From NCBI RefSeq assembly GCF_029227915.1, contig NC_079881.1:21305501-21365500 (forward strand): a DNA stretch of 60,000 bases, written 5' to 3'. The stretch's first letter is position 1. Every line of letters begins with the position of its first letter. Source of the DNA: Hydractinia symbiolongicarpus. Lineage: Eukaryota > Cnidaria > Hydrozoa > Anthoathecata > Hydractiniidae. This document shows, one piece after another, positions 1-14,300 of the stretch. A program made the translations under genes and the position numbers. The notes under the pieces were generated by a model. The model saw only the letters and a list, made by a program, of their open reading frames with translations, was not told where the DNA came from and made no database searches.

Positions 1-2252
1 TCCTGCTGCTAGTTTCTCACTGTTTTTCTTTTCCAGCCTATAACCCGATTTTTTCATGCTGACTGGGTGACCTTATTTAGATTCACGACCTGTGGTTTCT
101 GATCTAATTTTGATTGTATTTGTAGCTGGCTATGGGGGAAACCTTTGTTTTGTGGTTTAAGGCTAGCTTTTTTGGCATGTAAATACAAATGAAGGATATA
201 TGTCAAGTATAGCTATGTATATTATATTAGTCAGGTAATATTTAAATTACCTTTTTTCCGTTTAGCTAGGTGAAAGTGCAAGTATTTTTCTTTTTATCAA
301 TATGTGATTTCAAAATTAAAAAAATCATGTCTGTGGAAACCTGATGTGTGAAGCTTTACAGAATGACTTCCTCTACGAAGAAATAATAAAGGTTATTTCC
401 AAAAACACGATTTTAAAATTAGGATACCGTATTTAATTTTCTATTGTGTGGGACAAGTTGGATTTTTACCCTCTTATCAGAGGGGGAGAAGCATACAAAA
501 CTTGCCAACCATTAAAGCTGGATTGTAGAAAGCAAAAACATTGTTGTACACTGTTAAAAAAACATCAAAAGAGGATTGTATAGAGCAAAATCAAAAGTCT
601 TGTAAATTATAAATTATGCACATTTATAATTTTTAGTTTGATTGCATAGGTACCTGTGTGAGAAGATAATGCAAAATTTTTTTATTTTTTTTAAAGAAAA
701 AATAAACGTTTGTAAAGAACTTTTGTTTTACTTTGCCATACAAAAGTATCTTATCTCGCTCTAACAGTCAGTAATAATTGAAGTGTTAATTTAATTCATA
801 ATAATATTCCTGTTTGTTTTATTATGAATACAAATTTATTGAACTATTGCATGAATACATGAGGTGTACTAATATGTTCACATGTGTCTACAAGGAAAAT
901 ACAATGTATATACAATGTGTACCTGTAAGCAAACTATGAGGTACACAAAGCATGTGTACCAAGATTTTAATTTTTGAAGCCCTGTCATGTATTTAAAGAC
1001 CAGGTTCTACTTATGACAAGTGTTAAAGCCATCAGGTCTACCTTATTTTATATTACTTTAAGGGTTGTCATATTTCTTTCTATTGTGGCAAAACCTAAAT
1101 GATGTGTGTCAGTCTTTCTCAGAAGAGGCATGCGATCGCACGCGCAAGCCTTGGCACACGCCTAAATCGTTTTAGGGGTGTGATTAATCGCACGCCTGAA
1201 AAATAAATATTGAGTTTTCAAAATCAACCTATAAAATCCATTTTGTAGCGTGCGATGGCAGTCCTCGAAATAATTTTTGGAGACTCGTCAGACAAAACGT
1301 CTGATAGATTTCCGTATTGGTCGGACACTTTTAGATCTCAGAAATTATTGAATAGTCCTGGTCCTTTTAATCCACGAGCAAGCCTATTCATAGCCAACCT
1401 GACTATCCTAGCTAATTCACCGACTCCTGACTTAGTTAAAAGAACTACGTAGACATAAATCTCTTTTGCCTGGCCCCTTCGTCGTTGGTAACCAGGTCTT
1501 ACCAAGAAATCCAGCTATGCGGTTCTTAACTAATGCGGAGGTGAACGCCGACGGAGCACGGATGAAGCAAGTCTGCAAAACCAGGCGGAATAGACATTTT
1601 ATCATGGATTTAATGGTAGATAATTTCTTTATTTGACAAAACAATTGGAAACCATAGCAGGTCCGAATTTAATGGATTTTTTCTTTATGCCTGTAAAAAC
1701 GAAACCCACATGCAGTATAATTTTTTTTCTGTAAAAATTTTGTCAAGGTGTAGCTGAACTTTCTGAATGAATTTTGAAGTTTTATTTAGGCCGCGTGGAT
1801 AATGATTTTTTTAATTTGAAAACAAAGCATATTTTTGCCTATTTGCTTGTGATGACTTTAAAAAAAACAGTAAATATAGAAATGACAGTATAGTCATGCA
1901 TACTATTTCAGACATGTAGAAAAGGAAGTTAAGATTGAGAGAGTCGCTATACCAGTGTCTACTTGATCATCGTGTTTGGGGTTCACGATTTAAAGCGTCC
2001 CTCACTTTTCTACCGCCAAATGAATGCGCAACAAAAATAACCTCGGAGCCTGTAACGAATGCGTAACATTCTTTGTACATGCGTTTTACATCGCACGCGT
2101 TACTTGATGTACACGTGCGAATCTACGCACATCTACTCAAATATTCCTGAAAAAGACTGGTGTGTATAGCTGGTGTGTCCACTCCTAATGTGTTCTTTTA
2201 TAGTACTTTATGTTGTTTAGTAAAATGCAGATGAAAAAACAGTAATAGAATA
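1..2252. other. 5' flank of the EMI/EGF receptor gene, no gene seen
   Basis: No coding region can be supported here. Short open frames near 1255-1644 on both strands overlap each other and match no family I know. Two CpG-bearing patches, around 1128-1260 and 2085-2135, share a TCGCACGCG core that stands out from the AT-rich background and may be remnants of a mobile element. The promoter of the downstream gene should lie in or before this stretch, but no TATA or initiator element is clear. In-frame stops immediately precede the chosen start codon at 2253. Confidence 0.5.
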
Positions 2253-2377
2253 ATGAACATTTTGGCAACACTTCTTTGTTTCTATCTCTTTATCAATATT
2301 GTGTCATCATCACAGTGTCCTCCAAACAAAGATGAACCTAATAAGGCATCAAAGCATGTTCAAAATGTCTCAGCTAC
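2253..2377 (+). CDS. MEGF10-like: Receptor exon 1: signal peptide
   Basis: The start gives a short N-terminus, a hydrophobic core (LATLLCFYLFINIV) and a small-residue cleavage region (VSSSQ). The exon ends ...NVSA with two bases of a Thr codon, followed by GTAAGA. That phase is completed exactly by the first base of the exon at 10244. The sequence immediately upstream carries stops (taa, tag, taa), which supports this start. Confidence 0.8.
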
Positions 2378-5300
2378 GTAAGAGTTCTTCTTTTTTCACT
2401 TTATTGTGATAGTTATGAGATATAATATATATATATATATATAGTTATATGTCAACAGTGTTTTTTTTTCCAAATAAATTAAATTATGCTCTAAAAAACT
2501 CGGATATATATCACCTTTATTTGAAAATCTTTCAAAGTGATTGTTTTATGCCTACCCTTTGTAGCAATATTTAATCATATTTTTGTTAAAATTAAATCTT
2601 TTTTTGGTGAAAAATTGAAATGTATGTTCAAATTCAGACCTTTAAAAACAGTTTATTTTTTTAAAAACTATCCCATCCTTAAAGCTATTCAATTTTTAAG
2701 CGCTGTCCTAGAGATGGATGTGCATATTTTACATGGCTAGCCTCACAAATATACCCTGTCTATTATTTCCAGAAGAGGCCGTGGCTTTGATGGGGAGTCC
2801 TAGGGTATTTAATGCTCTCTTTGAGCTACGCAAACTCAATTAGGGTCATCAGCACTCTGCCAGACAACTCCCTGCAACATCCAATGGCCCACACAGTGTG
2901 CCTTCCCAATTTCCCTCACATGACTTTGGTTAACCTGGGGCTATGGTAATATTCAATTGCCCTTATTGAATTGCCGTCAATTGCCTCTTGTAGGCCTTAA
3001 TGATAATGGTAATAATAATAATAGTAATAATGGTAATTAACCTCTGTTTGTCAAAAGAATAAGAATTTTGGCTCTTTTTTAAGGCCCTGTTTGATGTGTT
3101 AAAAGGGGTTGCAAGTGTAAATAGTTTTTATGATAACAAAATTTGTTCGCAAATACTAAATTGCAGATTTGCAGGTAATGTCTGAAGTACCCAGGGGAGA
3201 TAGACAGGAATAGAGACAACATATATTTAGAACAAGTGTAAGTCTTTCTTTCAAATTTCAAAGAGAAATACTGAGGCTTTGTCTACCATTATTTACTCCC
3301 CAAAAAAACTGTTTTTACGGAACCGAATAATATAAACATTCGAATGTTACGACGCGGGAAAATATAGTTATATACATCATCACTCTGAACAATTAATTCT
3401 CAGTCCTTAACTTATATATCTAATTCGTAGTCGTCCAAGTGTTTTGGTGCCCATCTTTCATGGTGACTTCTTCGAGGTGCATCTCCTATTTGGAACTGGT
3501 TCTTCTGGGTCGATGTTTTGTGTATCCTCGTACGGAGTGTCCTCCTGTTGGTCCTGGTGGAAGTTGTTCTGAATTGAAGGTTGATGATACGGTTTGACAT
3601 AGTCCTTATGTTGACGAATAATTTTGCTGGGTCAGTGGGTTGCAGAGGTATAACCCTCTTCCATCGATTGCAATAACGATGTACGGATTTCTCTCGAAGA
3701 GTGTTTCGTACTTGGATTGATGAGAACTTGGTCTCCGATATCATAGGTGGTGGCTTTTCTCCTGACAGACTCATTTCTCTGGTCCTTCCTTGCCTGTTGT
3801 TGTTTCCAATCGTGCCTTTGAGCTTCGGCAATTTATTGGTTGCTGTTTGTCGTATGTGGGAAGTCGTGGTGGTAGCCATGATGGAAGAGCATGTTGCCTA
3901 GTGAGCAGCAGTAGCTAAGTGAGGTGTAGATCGGTAACCGAGGAGAAGGTCATTCAAAGCGGTAGTTTTATTCTGACCTGAATCGTTAGCGATCTTCATT
4001 GCTTTACAGAGTGGACGCATGAAGGTTTCAGCAGGTTTGCCTTAGCGTGATATTGGAATACTTTGGTGTGTTGGATGCTGTTCTTTGTTGAAATATTGGC
4101 AAATTCCTGGCTGTTAAACGGTGGGCCGTTATCGGTACGGTGGCGTTCAGGATTTCCATAGCTCATGTAGATATCATTAAGCACATTGAGTTCGGGTGCT
4201 GCTTTAGTTGAATTCACAATCTTAACAGCAGGAAAACGGGTGAAACTATCCTGTACCAATAAGATATGTCTCTTGTCATGCATCAGCCGAAAAGATCAAT
4301 TTTGGCGTCTTCCTATGCTGTTTCAGGTAGAGGCCTTGACTGTAGTGGTCCCTTAGTCGTTTTCCATGTAAATAGTTAGCAGCAGTTGCACTCATTAACC
4401 TTGGCGGTGACCTTTTTGTTGTGCAAGGGGAACCAGAAGTGACTTCGAAGGCGTTGTTTCATGCGAATTAGGTCTTAGATCTTTTCCCTTTTGAGGATTA
4501 GACCTTTGTCTGAAACAGTGATCTCGTCGAAGACTTGTCAATAGGGCATAAGGGAGGTGGTTGGTTTTGGTCTATATCCTTTGCTGATGGCATCTTTCAA
4601 CTGTTGAAGGCATGGATCGTTCTCTGTTGCTTCAATTATCGTCTCCATTGACACTGACTCAGTGTAGGGTGAATACTGCAAAAACCAAACAGTTTTCTCG
4701 AGTTCTTATGTCTCCTTCTTCCACGACGTTGGCAGTCTAGAGAAAGCTTTAGAATGGTGGGATAAGTAATCAGCTGGGTTTTTCTTACCCCGCAACCATA
4801 ATACATTGTAAGAAATATCTTGGTGGTGCAGTTTAATACGGTCAGTTCTAACTAATCCCTTTCCTCTGTTCGCAAAAATACTGATCAAGGGTTTTTGATC
4901 TGTGAATATTTTCACAGTTGGCCCTCCTACGAGGTATAGTTGCAAAAGCGTCGAAGCGCAAAGTCAAGCTTGGCATAGCAACGTTCAACGGGAAAGAGGT
5001 TGAGCGGCTGCCAAAAGCAATGGGCTTAGATGTAGCTGGATCATTGTCCTGTGTGATGATAGCTGAAATACCTGTGATATACGCATTCGTAAAGAGATAT
5101 GTATTAAGAGAAAGGTCAAAGAATTTTAAGAGAGTCTCTTAACAAAGGGCCCCTTTTATTAGTTATAATTCTTCTTGACATTCTTTGGACCATACAAACC
5201 TCAGCTTTTTCTTTGTTAATGCTCTCATGTGGACGTTCTTCTTGGGCAGGTATGAATTTTGTATGGGACTGGATCATACATAAGAATGAAACAACTTCAT

Positions 5301-8300
5301 CTTTTGAAGGTGGTGGTTCTGCATCTTTCAAGGCATCAACTTTAAATGGGTCTGGTCGACTCATCTTTTGATATAATTATGCCCCAAAATGGGACTTCTG
5401 GCTTGGCGAATATACACTTGCCTGGGTTCAGTGTTAGTCCCTTTTGTGAAAGCCTTTTCAGAACTGCATCAATCTACAGCAATGATTACGTGATTGTGTA
5501 GAACGTGGGTCTCAGGTATGCCTGCAAATATCGGTTGCAGTGCTCAGTGGAGTTCACCCAAAGCTGGCTTTGTACCCATGGTCAAACGTTTGTATCGCAT
5601 CAGCTTTCCATTGGCATGGAACTCTGTGATGTAGTGACTCTGGGGTGCGATTTTGAGCTGGTGGAATGCAGCTTTAAAATCGAGTTTGGTGAAAGAGTTG
5701 GGCTCTAATATCTTCTTCTCTTGGTATTGGAACATTGGTGTCAAGAATGCCTTGATTTGCGTTGCGCATATCCACGGTCACTCTGATTCCACCGTCGTCC
5801 TTAGGGCAAGTACGAAATTGGATACCCATGGAGCCGGGCCGTCGTGTTCTTTAATAATTCCTTGCTCTTTCATTCTCTCAATCTTGTTTTTGAATCTCTG
5901 ACACAGGTGGAATGGTATGGGACAGGGCTTTTCAGCTACTGGTTGAACATCCTCATCAATGTGGAGCTGTACTTGATGGTCCTTCAGCAACCAGATTCCA
6001 TTAAATACATTTTTGTGTGCAGAGACAACTTAGGAAAGTCGCTCATTTTTTTCGACCTCTGCACAGATCAAGTCGATTTCGATATTTGTTTTGGTTAAGG
6101 GTTGAACTTGATTATCTCTAGATCTTCGGCTGCTATACCACTTAACAAGAATTCCACCTTCTGCTTGACAACATAGATTCCGTTGTTTTCCGCCCCTTCA
6201 CCACACATAATCGTACCCTGGTAAAGTCCAACACATGTAATGGACCTGAAACAGTATTGCTTTATTTTCATTTTGGTATTTGAGAGTGGTAGGTTACATC
6301 AGCAAGTTCTCTGGACACTGATATTGGCTCCTGTGTCAGCAAAAGCTTCTACTGTCTACTCGTTAATTATTAACTGAACCTGGTATCACGGTTTGTCTTA
6401 TATTGTTATGTTTCCTAGCCTGGCCCACTCGACGGCAGGAACATGTTTCCTGGACATGTGTTTTGTACTGGCAGTCTCCTCCTCAGACTCACTTGAGGTG
6501 GTATAAGTCTCAGTCTTTGAGCTTGATGCAGAGCTTGGTGAATGGCTGTGATCCTCAACACGGTTGGTATGCTTGTCTCGTCCTTTGCAGGCTTTCGATC
6601 CTTTAAAATGCCCTTTCTTTCCACATTTGAAGCAAAAAATCTGTCTCGCAGGGCAGGACCTTCCTCCATCATAGGATGTTGATGAACATTTAGGGCAGGT
6701 AGGTTTGGATGGTTTACCTTGCTTTAGCTGGTAATCTTGTTTGCTCCTTGATTGGCAACCTCTAAACTTCTGCCATTTAGGATCAGTTCCTGCAACCCCC
6801 ATTACTGTTTCAATGCATTTTTTCAAATCTCATCATTGGACATTCCAACAATAATTTGGTGTCGAACGAGTATGTCCTGTACTGTGCAAGCATCACCACA
6901 TTTAAACTCACACAACGCAGCTTCGTGTTTAACTATATGTTGACGTGTTTTTGGTTGGCTTATACCGTTTTTTCAAAGTGTCAACCATTCCTTTAAAAGT
7001 CATGTTACTCCTTTCCTCAGAAAATATCTCCTCCTTAGTATGTGATGTGTTGTTGATGTTGAAAGAGCTCAGGTGCCTTGGTTTTATTTAAGACAAAATT
7101 GTGAAAATATTTAATGTGTCTAAATGGAAAATTGCCAATATTATTAAAGATTACGTTGATCGTTATGGGCAAACAACAGAAGAACCACTTGTGTCTGGGT
7201 TTGCAAATTAAAGGGGATTACAGTTTGTAAAATTATGTAATTTTTGTGACATCTTGAGGGTCATCATTCCCTGATCCAATGGAAATTTCTTTTTTGCATT
7301 AATAAAAAATCAAATAAGGCAGTCGCAATTTAATTAGTTGTTTTACAGGCAAAATTGATAGTAGCTTAGAGTCAGTCAGTCGGCGAAATAAAAATAATTT
7401 TATCGAGAATGTATGGTCGGAACAACAACAAAAAAATAATAAATAACAACAACGGAAGAGGGTTACGACAAGCTTTTTTTATGTGTTTTCGCATAACGCA
7501 CATGGTTTATATTTTTAGTTGCGAAGGAAAAATCATAATTTGGCTAACTAAAAAAATGTAACTAGTTCTTCAGGTAAAAAGATAAAAATATTTGAAAGTA
7601 ATTCAGAATATACTTGTGTTGTTTTGAAAGTTATGCAGCAAGTTATACTTCTCCCACTTAAATTAGTAAAACAAACAATTTTAGTTTTCTTTGTTTTTTG
7701 CGCAGTTTTATAGGAAAGCTAAATTTAAGTGTGAATTCCTTTTGCGGACTATGGTTTAGTTGATAATATTTGAAATTTTTCACAGCGTTAAAATCATTTT
7801 TTTAAAATTCTTAACGGAGGTGTTATGAAAATCGTATTCTATCTTGTTTTATTTATTTTTCCTAAATGCTATTGACTGAAAGTCTTGGTGTATTACTGCT
7901 TAGCTAGCGTAATTTAAACATATATAATAATCATAACGAAGGAGGGTGTTACAACAATAATAATCTGACTTGCTATTCACTTGTATTATAACTAATTTAG
8001 CTAAAGTAGCTATTTTTCATTAAAAATCATATAAAAAATTAAAATTCTACATAACTATTTTTGTGATAATAAAATTAGCGTATCCCGCATTTTAGTTTTA
8101 TCACAACAAATTACCATAAACAAAGATTCAATTTCAAGTGGCCTTACCGATGCTGATCCTAAAGTAACGTTATTGATTCACCTTGTTTAGTATAATTGAG
8201 ATTGATATTCAATCAACAAAAATAACATTAATTATCTTCTATGCTTATAATATTTTCACAAGATGGTATGAGAAAATGTTTGTTTTTTCTTTAAAACTTT

Positions 8301-11300
8301 TTTGCTTCATATTATTATTTTTTTTGGGTGGAAATTAGGGCCCGTAGAACAACTAATTAAGTTGGATTCGCCTAAACACAAAGCATTGATATTGAAATAA
8401 TTTGGCTGAAACTGTAAAAGCGTTATTTTAAATTTGAGTTGATTGTGACGTAGAAAATGTCTCAGTTTGCAATGAAATAGTAATCTTCATGGAACCAATC
8501 AAAATAGTTTTATTGCTGGTTGATCTATACACTTGAATTCAATAATTGAATGATTGTGGAGAGGTGTGTGAAAAAATTAATAAACAGGTAAAATAATCCT
8601 TTAAGTGACTCAATAATAATTTCACTGTCAGTCTCGCTGACAATAACAATCTCATTAAATAGCTACAGCACTATTCTATTTTATGCTCTATCTTGTACTA
8701 CAGAAGAAAGTAAGGCAAATCTAACAGGTTTCTCATATGTACTTTAAGCTTTTGAACTGGCACAAAAGATCATACAATTTGTGACTTATAAATCTTTTCC
8801 TGTTCTCCAGCTAATGCATTCGTCTCTCAAAACCTACTTGGCAAAGTCAGCTAAAGATTTTGTTTTTTTATTCATCAAAGCATTCAATAATAAAATGATT
8901 TAAATTCAATGATTTGATATGTTTGATAGAAATCTTGGATTTACAGGGAACTTGTGTTGGGAGAGCTGTTTCAGCATTTGGGAGAGTAAAAATTCCATTT
9001 TTTCACTGTGAAAATTCAATTTTTTTGGTCCACATGACACTTTTGACCATCCTCTATAAGACTCTCAAGGAAATTCCAATTACAGCCTAATGGCCCTAAT
9101 TGAGAATTTCTAGCTAACACCCTGGCTGTAAATGCTTTTAGCCTGTCATTCTTGTTATGGAAAATGGAAATCCCAGTTGATGAAATTTTCTATAACATAG
9201 TTGTTTTACCTAAAAAGATTGAATTTGAACCAGAAAACATGATTGAATATTGCTAGAAAATTCCATGAAATTAACTAGCCATGAAATTAACCCAGTTTTT
9301 AAAACTTGTGTTAATATAATAACTGGTAATTAAATGCAGTATTAATTTAAAGACTGGTAATTTTATGACTCGTCAATTAAAATACTGTTAATTTGGTGAC
9401 TTTTTTATAATATATAAAAGCCCCAAAAACATAAAAATACAATTTTTTTTACAAATTTTCTACTATGTCCTCCTCATCAGACGATAGCTCAACAGTGTTC
9501 TCTTTTTCAGCAATCTTTTTTAAAATAACTTTTGTATCATCTTTATACTCTGAACCAAGTGGAAAATTAATTGAAAGCACTATCTATCACTGATCGTGAC
9601 GTGACAAACATTGATGTTGATCTTCAAAAGTAGAACATGAGAAACTCATGAAGAGCATCTACAAGTTTTTCCAAACTGAAAAAGGTTGTAACATCATCAC
9701 TGCTGGTTGTAGGGCTGCTGGGATAACAGAAACAATAAAAAGCGCCAGAGAAGCAAGTAGCTAGATCAACATGGACCCATTTTTGTAAAATTACAAGTTC
9801 ATTTCATACGAAAAAATTTACTTACTGTTAAAAAATGTTTTTCCTGCTCAAATTTTTTTTTCTCTTTTTTTTCAAATTTGCATTTTGAAAACAACCTTGC
9901 TCAACCGCGTTAATTAAATGCCTTTTTTTTCAAACTAATTTAATTGAACTGCGTTAATTTCTTGACTCGTTAATTTAATAGAATAAGGTATATAACATTT
10001 CATTTACATCAAAATTCACTTGTCTCTTATGATTAAATTTTAGAGTATACCATTCTTAGTTAAAAATAGCTACATCATTGGCATTCCGACATGTAGTGTA
10101 ATAGCTTTGCTTACTGCCAGGCAATATAAACAATTACACTTCATTTTTTTTATTTTTGTGTGAGAGGATTTTGTTATTTACCATGGTTGTTTTTGCCTTT
10201 AGATAATACGAGGCTTTATTTGTTTTGATAAATTTCACCTTAGTTGCAGCCAACCATACAGCAAACTGGTAAAAATAAGTTATATCTCAACGTATTATAC
10301 TAGGTGTTGGAGTTGGAAATGGTTTACATGCAAAAAGACAAGGTTAGTAGATGTTCAGATGGTCACCAAATTTATTTTTACAACATTTTTTTACCCTATT
10401 CAAACCAGGGTATTTCCGTCCCTTCTCCATAATATTTGATAAACTTTTCAAATTGGAATTAAATTTAGGTTACTTATAGTAAATCATAAAAGGACCAAAT
10501 TGACAGCAATAATTTTTTGTTTATGTCAGCAATTTCTATTGCTGATTGAATCCACTTGATGATTATTCCCCTCAATCAAATAAAGTTATGTTTCATGTTC
10601 TAAGGGTAATCCTAATGAAATTGTAATTTCATAGAAATTTAGGAGGTCGTTTTGAGTAACTGCCAATATCTAAGGTTCTGAGAGGTACTTAAAAATTTGG
10701 CTTGTATGTGTCAAATAAATAAATATAGAAACTCATAGCCATGCAGCATAGCAAAAAAATATAACTGGCAGAATAGGGCTTTAAGTAGAAAGTGGAAAAT
10801 TAGTTATTTAATCCATATAGCATTTATGTCCATGACAAATAAACATGAATTACTGTGCACCTTGTTTAGTAAGCAGGGTGATTCAGAATAAGTACTACCC
10901 ACCCAAATGCATGTCAATTAAAAAATATAGCAACTAATGGAGGACTTTTCATTTCCCAAGATTTTACCATGCATGTATTAGGCCAAGTATAAAACAAACA
11001 AAAATTAAAAGATACAGATAACAATAAATGAGTAAAATCACATATTAAAAAAAGCCAAAAGATTTTCCAAGTGTATAATCTCATGTTTTTTGTTGTTCTA
11101 ATGTTCAAAAATAAGAAAAAAATGTATTACCTTTTTTGGATTCTATATAGGACCAGCTACAGAACTGTTAAAAAAACTTTTTATAAAGAGATACCGTACA
11201 TCTACAGAGAATGTGTGAAGAACTACATTCTGAATGACACCAAAATGTGTATTCGTAAGTAATTTTATATTATCTGTGGTAATTATCCTCTGTACCTTTA

Positions 11301-14300
11301 ATAATTTTGTAGTGACCAGATTCGTATTTTGTTTATTTGAATGTTTACTATAATATCTTGTTATCTTTTCTTTTCTTTTTTAAAAGTACGGTGTCACCTT
11401 TCAAATCAGAGATTATTTGTTACTTTTGTCTTTTTTCAGGCTCTTTATAATTTATCTGGTGTCTTTTTATTAGTATTGTTTAATGTTTTTGGAGGTGACC
11501 TATATAATCAAGGTGAAATATGGAGTAAAACTTTATTGTTTTTTCACCATAAAAAAATAATACAGATTGAAGAAGCTAACAAGGAACAAATAAAAAATTT
11601 GCCAACTTAATTGTGACACCATTGTTGAATAGCCTATATTATAGTATAAATACATGCTTTTTGTTGTAACACTCTCCTCCATTATATTTGAATGATTTTC
11701 ATCCTTGTTGTTTGGGGAAATTGCTAAACTGATAAGAACAGTGACTGGAAGGATGCCGAAAATGAACCAGTAGCTCCAGTGTGTATGCCATGTATACCAG
11801 AGACAAGTAACATACTTTGTTGGGCATTGAAAGATCATAAAATAAAGCCAGTGTTTCCATCTAAAAACATCTGAAAGACAAAATACGTCTAGAGAGTCAA
11901 TATAATATTATCTACAAAACCCTGTGTAAGATTGTGATGCTGTTTATGTTGGTGAATCATGTGCAAGAGTACAAAAGAGGCTTACGCAACGCAGATACAG
12001 ACAAAAATGAGATTGCGGACATAGCTGGAAGAATGATCATGTTATTGACTGGGACAATAAAACCGAGAGTCTGGTTGGACAGCAAGAAAAGTCAAAGAAA
12101 CCATAATAGTATAGACAAAAAAACTCACATCAATACTCAAATCAACTTCCAGAAATATGGTTACCAGCATTTCGGAAAACGAATATTTAAAGAAAAGTGC
12201 ACAATGGTTCGGGACAAAGGTAACAAAAAGCGAATTTTAGAAAAAGAAACGTAACATAAAGCGAACTTTTAGAAAAAAAGAAAAGATTTTAAGTCTGTTT
12301 TGATAACGAAGCGTGTGGTACTGTAGATATACGATAGTTCTGTGAACCAGAATTAATGCCTCAGGATAATTCTTTGATGAATCGGTGGAATCATCTCATT
12401 CTCAACATAAAGTCCATCTCTTTTCCATGGATACAAACTTTAACCAGGGATGATCTCTTCCACTTATTTTACGTGTTGATTTTTGGGATTTTTCTCTCCT
12501 TGGAGGACATATTTTAAATTATCGTTACTCTATGGCAGGATGAAATTTGTTTTATGAATGATGAACAGAATTTTTTCTTCTCTTTTAAATATTATATTTA
12601 TAAACAATAAAAATTATGTCAACAAAAAGATATCTTTTTTTCTCCCCTAATAGTTGTTATCATACGCAATTTTATTTTTATGCAACACTTTTGAATAGTA
12701 AAAGATAGTAAAAGATATGTCTATTGAAAGAACTCTTATGTGCACAAATGTTTATTTCAAACGAATGAACACAGTGTTAAAAATATTAATAACGATCAGA
12801 CATTTTTTAAGTTTGTTAAAAAAATTTTTGACCAATGCTCAGAAAATGATGTCTGGATGTTATTTCCGTAACTGTAACAGCAGTGAAGGTAATTTTTTCA
12901 AGTCATTGAAAGACCATCAAAATAAAAAGTTATAATTTCATAATTTTTTGTAAATACTTGCATGTGGAAAAACTTCTTTTTAAAATTATTTAGCGTAAGT
13001 TTTTCTCATGCTATTTCGAAAGAACGGTGGAAGTATAAAACTTTTAGGGTTATTTTAATATCTGTCCTTCGTTATGTAAAAATTTACTTTTGTATCAAAA
13101 TATATTTGCTTGTGTATGGCTGGGGTCTTTAAAATATTAAAAAAATCTTCACAACAGAGGAGTGTTTGTAATTTTCGCCTTTTTGTAAGTATTTCTATAC
13201 AGTGGACTATTTTAAGTGTATTCTTGCCGACATTAAAGTATAAGCATGTTTTTTTAACAGTAAGAAAAATTTAAATATCTCATTGAGGAGACTGTTTTAA
13301 CAAATTATGCCTATGACACATAGCGAGAAGGTGGTACTAGGGATCCCAGTTCTGTAGAATTTTTTCATTAGAAATATTTCTAAAAGACTAGAATAATATC
13401 TTGACATATGAAAAAGGCGAAACCTCCATTCCCAGTTTGCATTTATAGCTATACCTGTAGTGTACTATAACTTCCTAGAGCCATATTTCTGCTTGGTGTA
13501 GTTGAAAAAATATATATAAAACTTTTTAAATGTTTTTCATATTCATGCAAGGACTTGATTAAAACCGAAATGGTTAGAGCAGAGTTTTTCTTAGCAGGGA
13601 GATCTAGCGTAATTTTTTTTATCACCTGGAAACTGGAAGAGTACCAATTTTAACATTGTCTAATCAAGGAAGGCTTATTTCTAACTAGGCCAAGTTTTTC
13701 TTAAAATTCGAACTAACAGAAAACAAAAATCCAGCTCTTGTTGAGTCGACAGAAGTACTATACTTTAAAGTTTACAGAAAACAACAACAAAAGTATTAAG
13801 TTTGAAAATCAAGAAAATACCTAGATGAGCGAGCATGATCTTTTTTACCATCAGGAAATCAGCATAATACAGTGCTGAACTCAATTTTATATCCGCAGAG
13901 AAAGCTTAGTTAAATATGTTAACCAATGAAAGAATAATGCGCTAAATGGGCTGGAAAGGAAAAATATAGAAAACAAGATTAATTCTAGCTTGACATTATT
14001 CTTTATAAAAATACTAACTGAATTTTCCAGTAAGGCATTCTTTTATTAATGTTTTTATTTTTTTCCTAAAACCCGCCTGACTAAGCCAGCTAAAATTTCA
14101 TTTATTTATTATTTATTTGTCGAGTGTGCAACAATAAAGCGTGAATTAAAAATAAATTTATGAAGATTAGATATGTTTGCACATAAGGACTTGAAAAATA
14201 GCAGGCAAGCTATAAAACACCATAATGATGCAAAGTCTTTGATCAGGGAGAATTAATGCTGGAATAGCTGTTTGCGAACATCTATGACCAAAAAAATTGA

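Larger units (their letters stand above)
3412..6830 (-). mobile_element. Decayed Ty3/gypsy-like retrotransposon
   Basis: Reading on the minus strand, the pieces occur in the pol order of a Ty3/gypsy element. A CCHC-type zinc knuckle (CFKCGKKGHF) lies in 6398-6826, and an aspartic-protease motif ADTGA near 6320-6345. Reverse-transcriptase fragments include KLDFKAAFHQLKI in 5544-5744 and the N-terminal region in 5778-5990. A connector lies in 5116-5364, RNase H with TDQKPL and NPADYLSHH in 4706-4945, and integrase core with TDNGPPFNSQEF in 3996-4283. The frames are broken by stops and shifts. The DD-containing catalytic segment expected near 5480-5500 is not recognisable, so the copy is inactive. 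I could not define LTRs. It lies antisense in intron 1 of the receptor gene. Confidence 0.85.
2378..10243 (+). other. Intron 1 of the receptor gene (7.9 kb)
   Basis: The intron begins GTAAGA and ends TTCACCTTAG. It holds an AT microsatellite, a GC-richer repeat-like block, a decayed Ty3/gypsy-like element on the opposite strand, and a small element with inverted termini. Between about 7000 and 9260 I see only AT-rich sequence with no coding signal. Confidence 0.75.

Noticed and set aside
3701-6943. Plus-strand ORFs over the gypsy region
   Set aside because: The minus strand carries recognisable protease, RT, RNase H and integrase motifs; the plus-strand frames are complements.
11341-11838. 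ORFs on both strands just after exon 3
   Set aside because: Hydrophobic, AT-driven, mutually overlapping frames without family motif, lying in intron 3.
12717-12935. 72-codon plus-strand ORF
   Set aside because: Lysine/phenylalanine-rich intronic frame with no recognisable domain or splice context.
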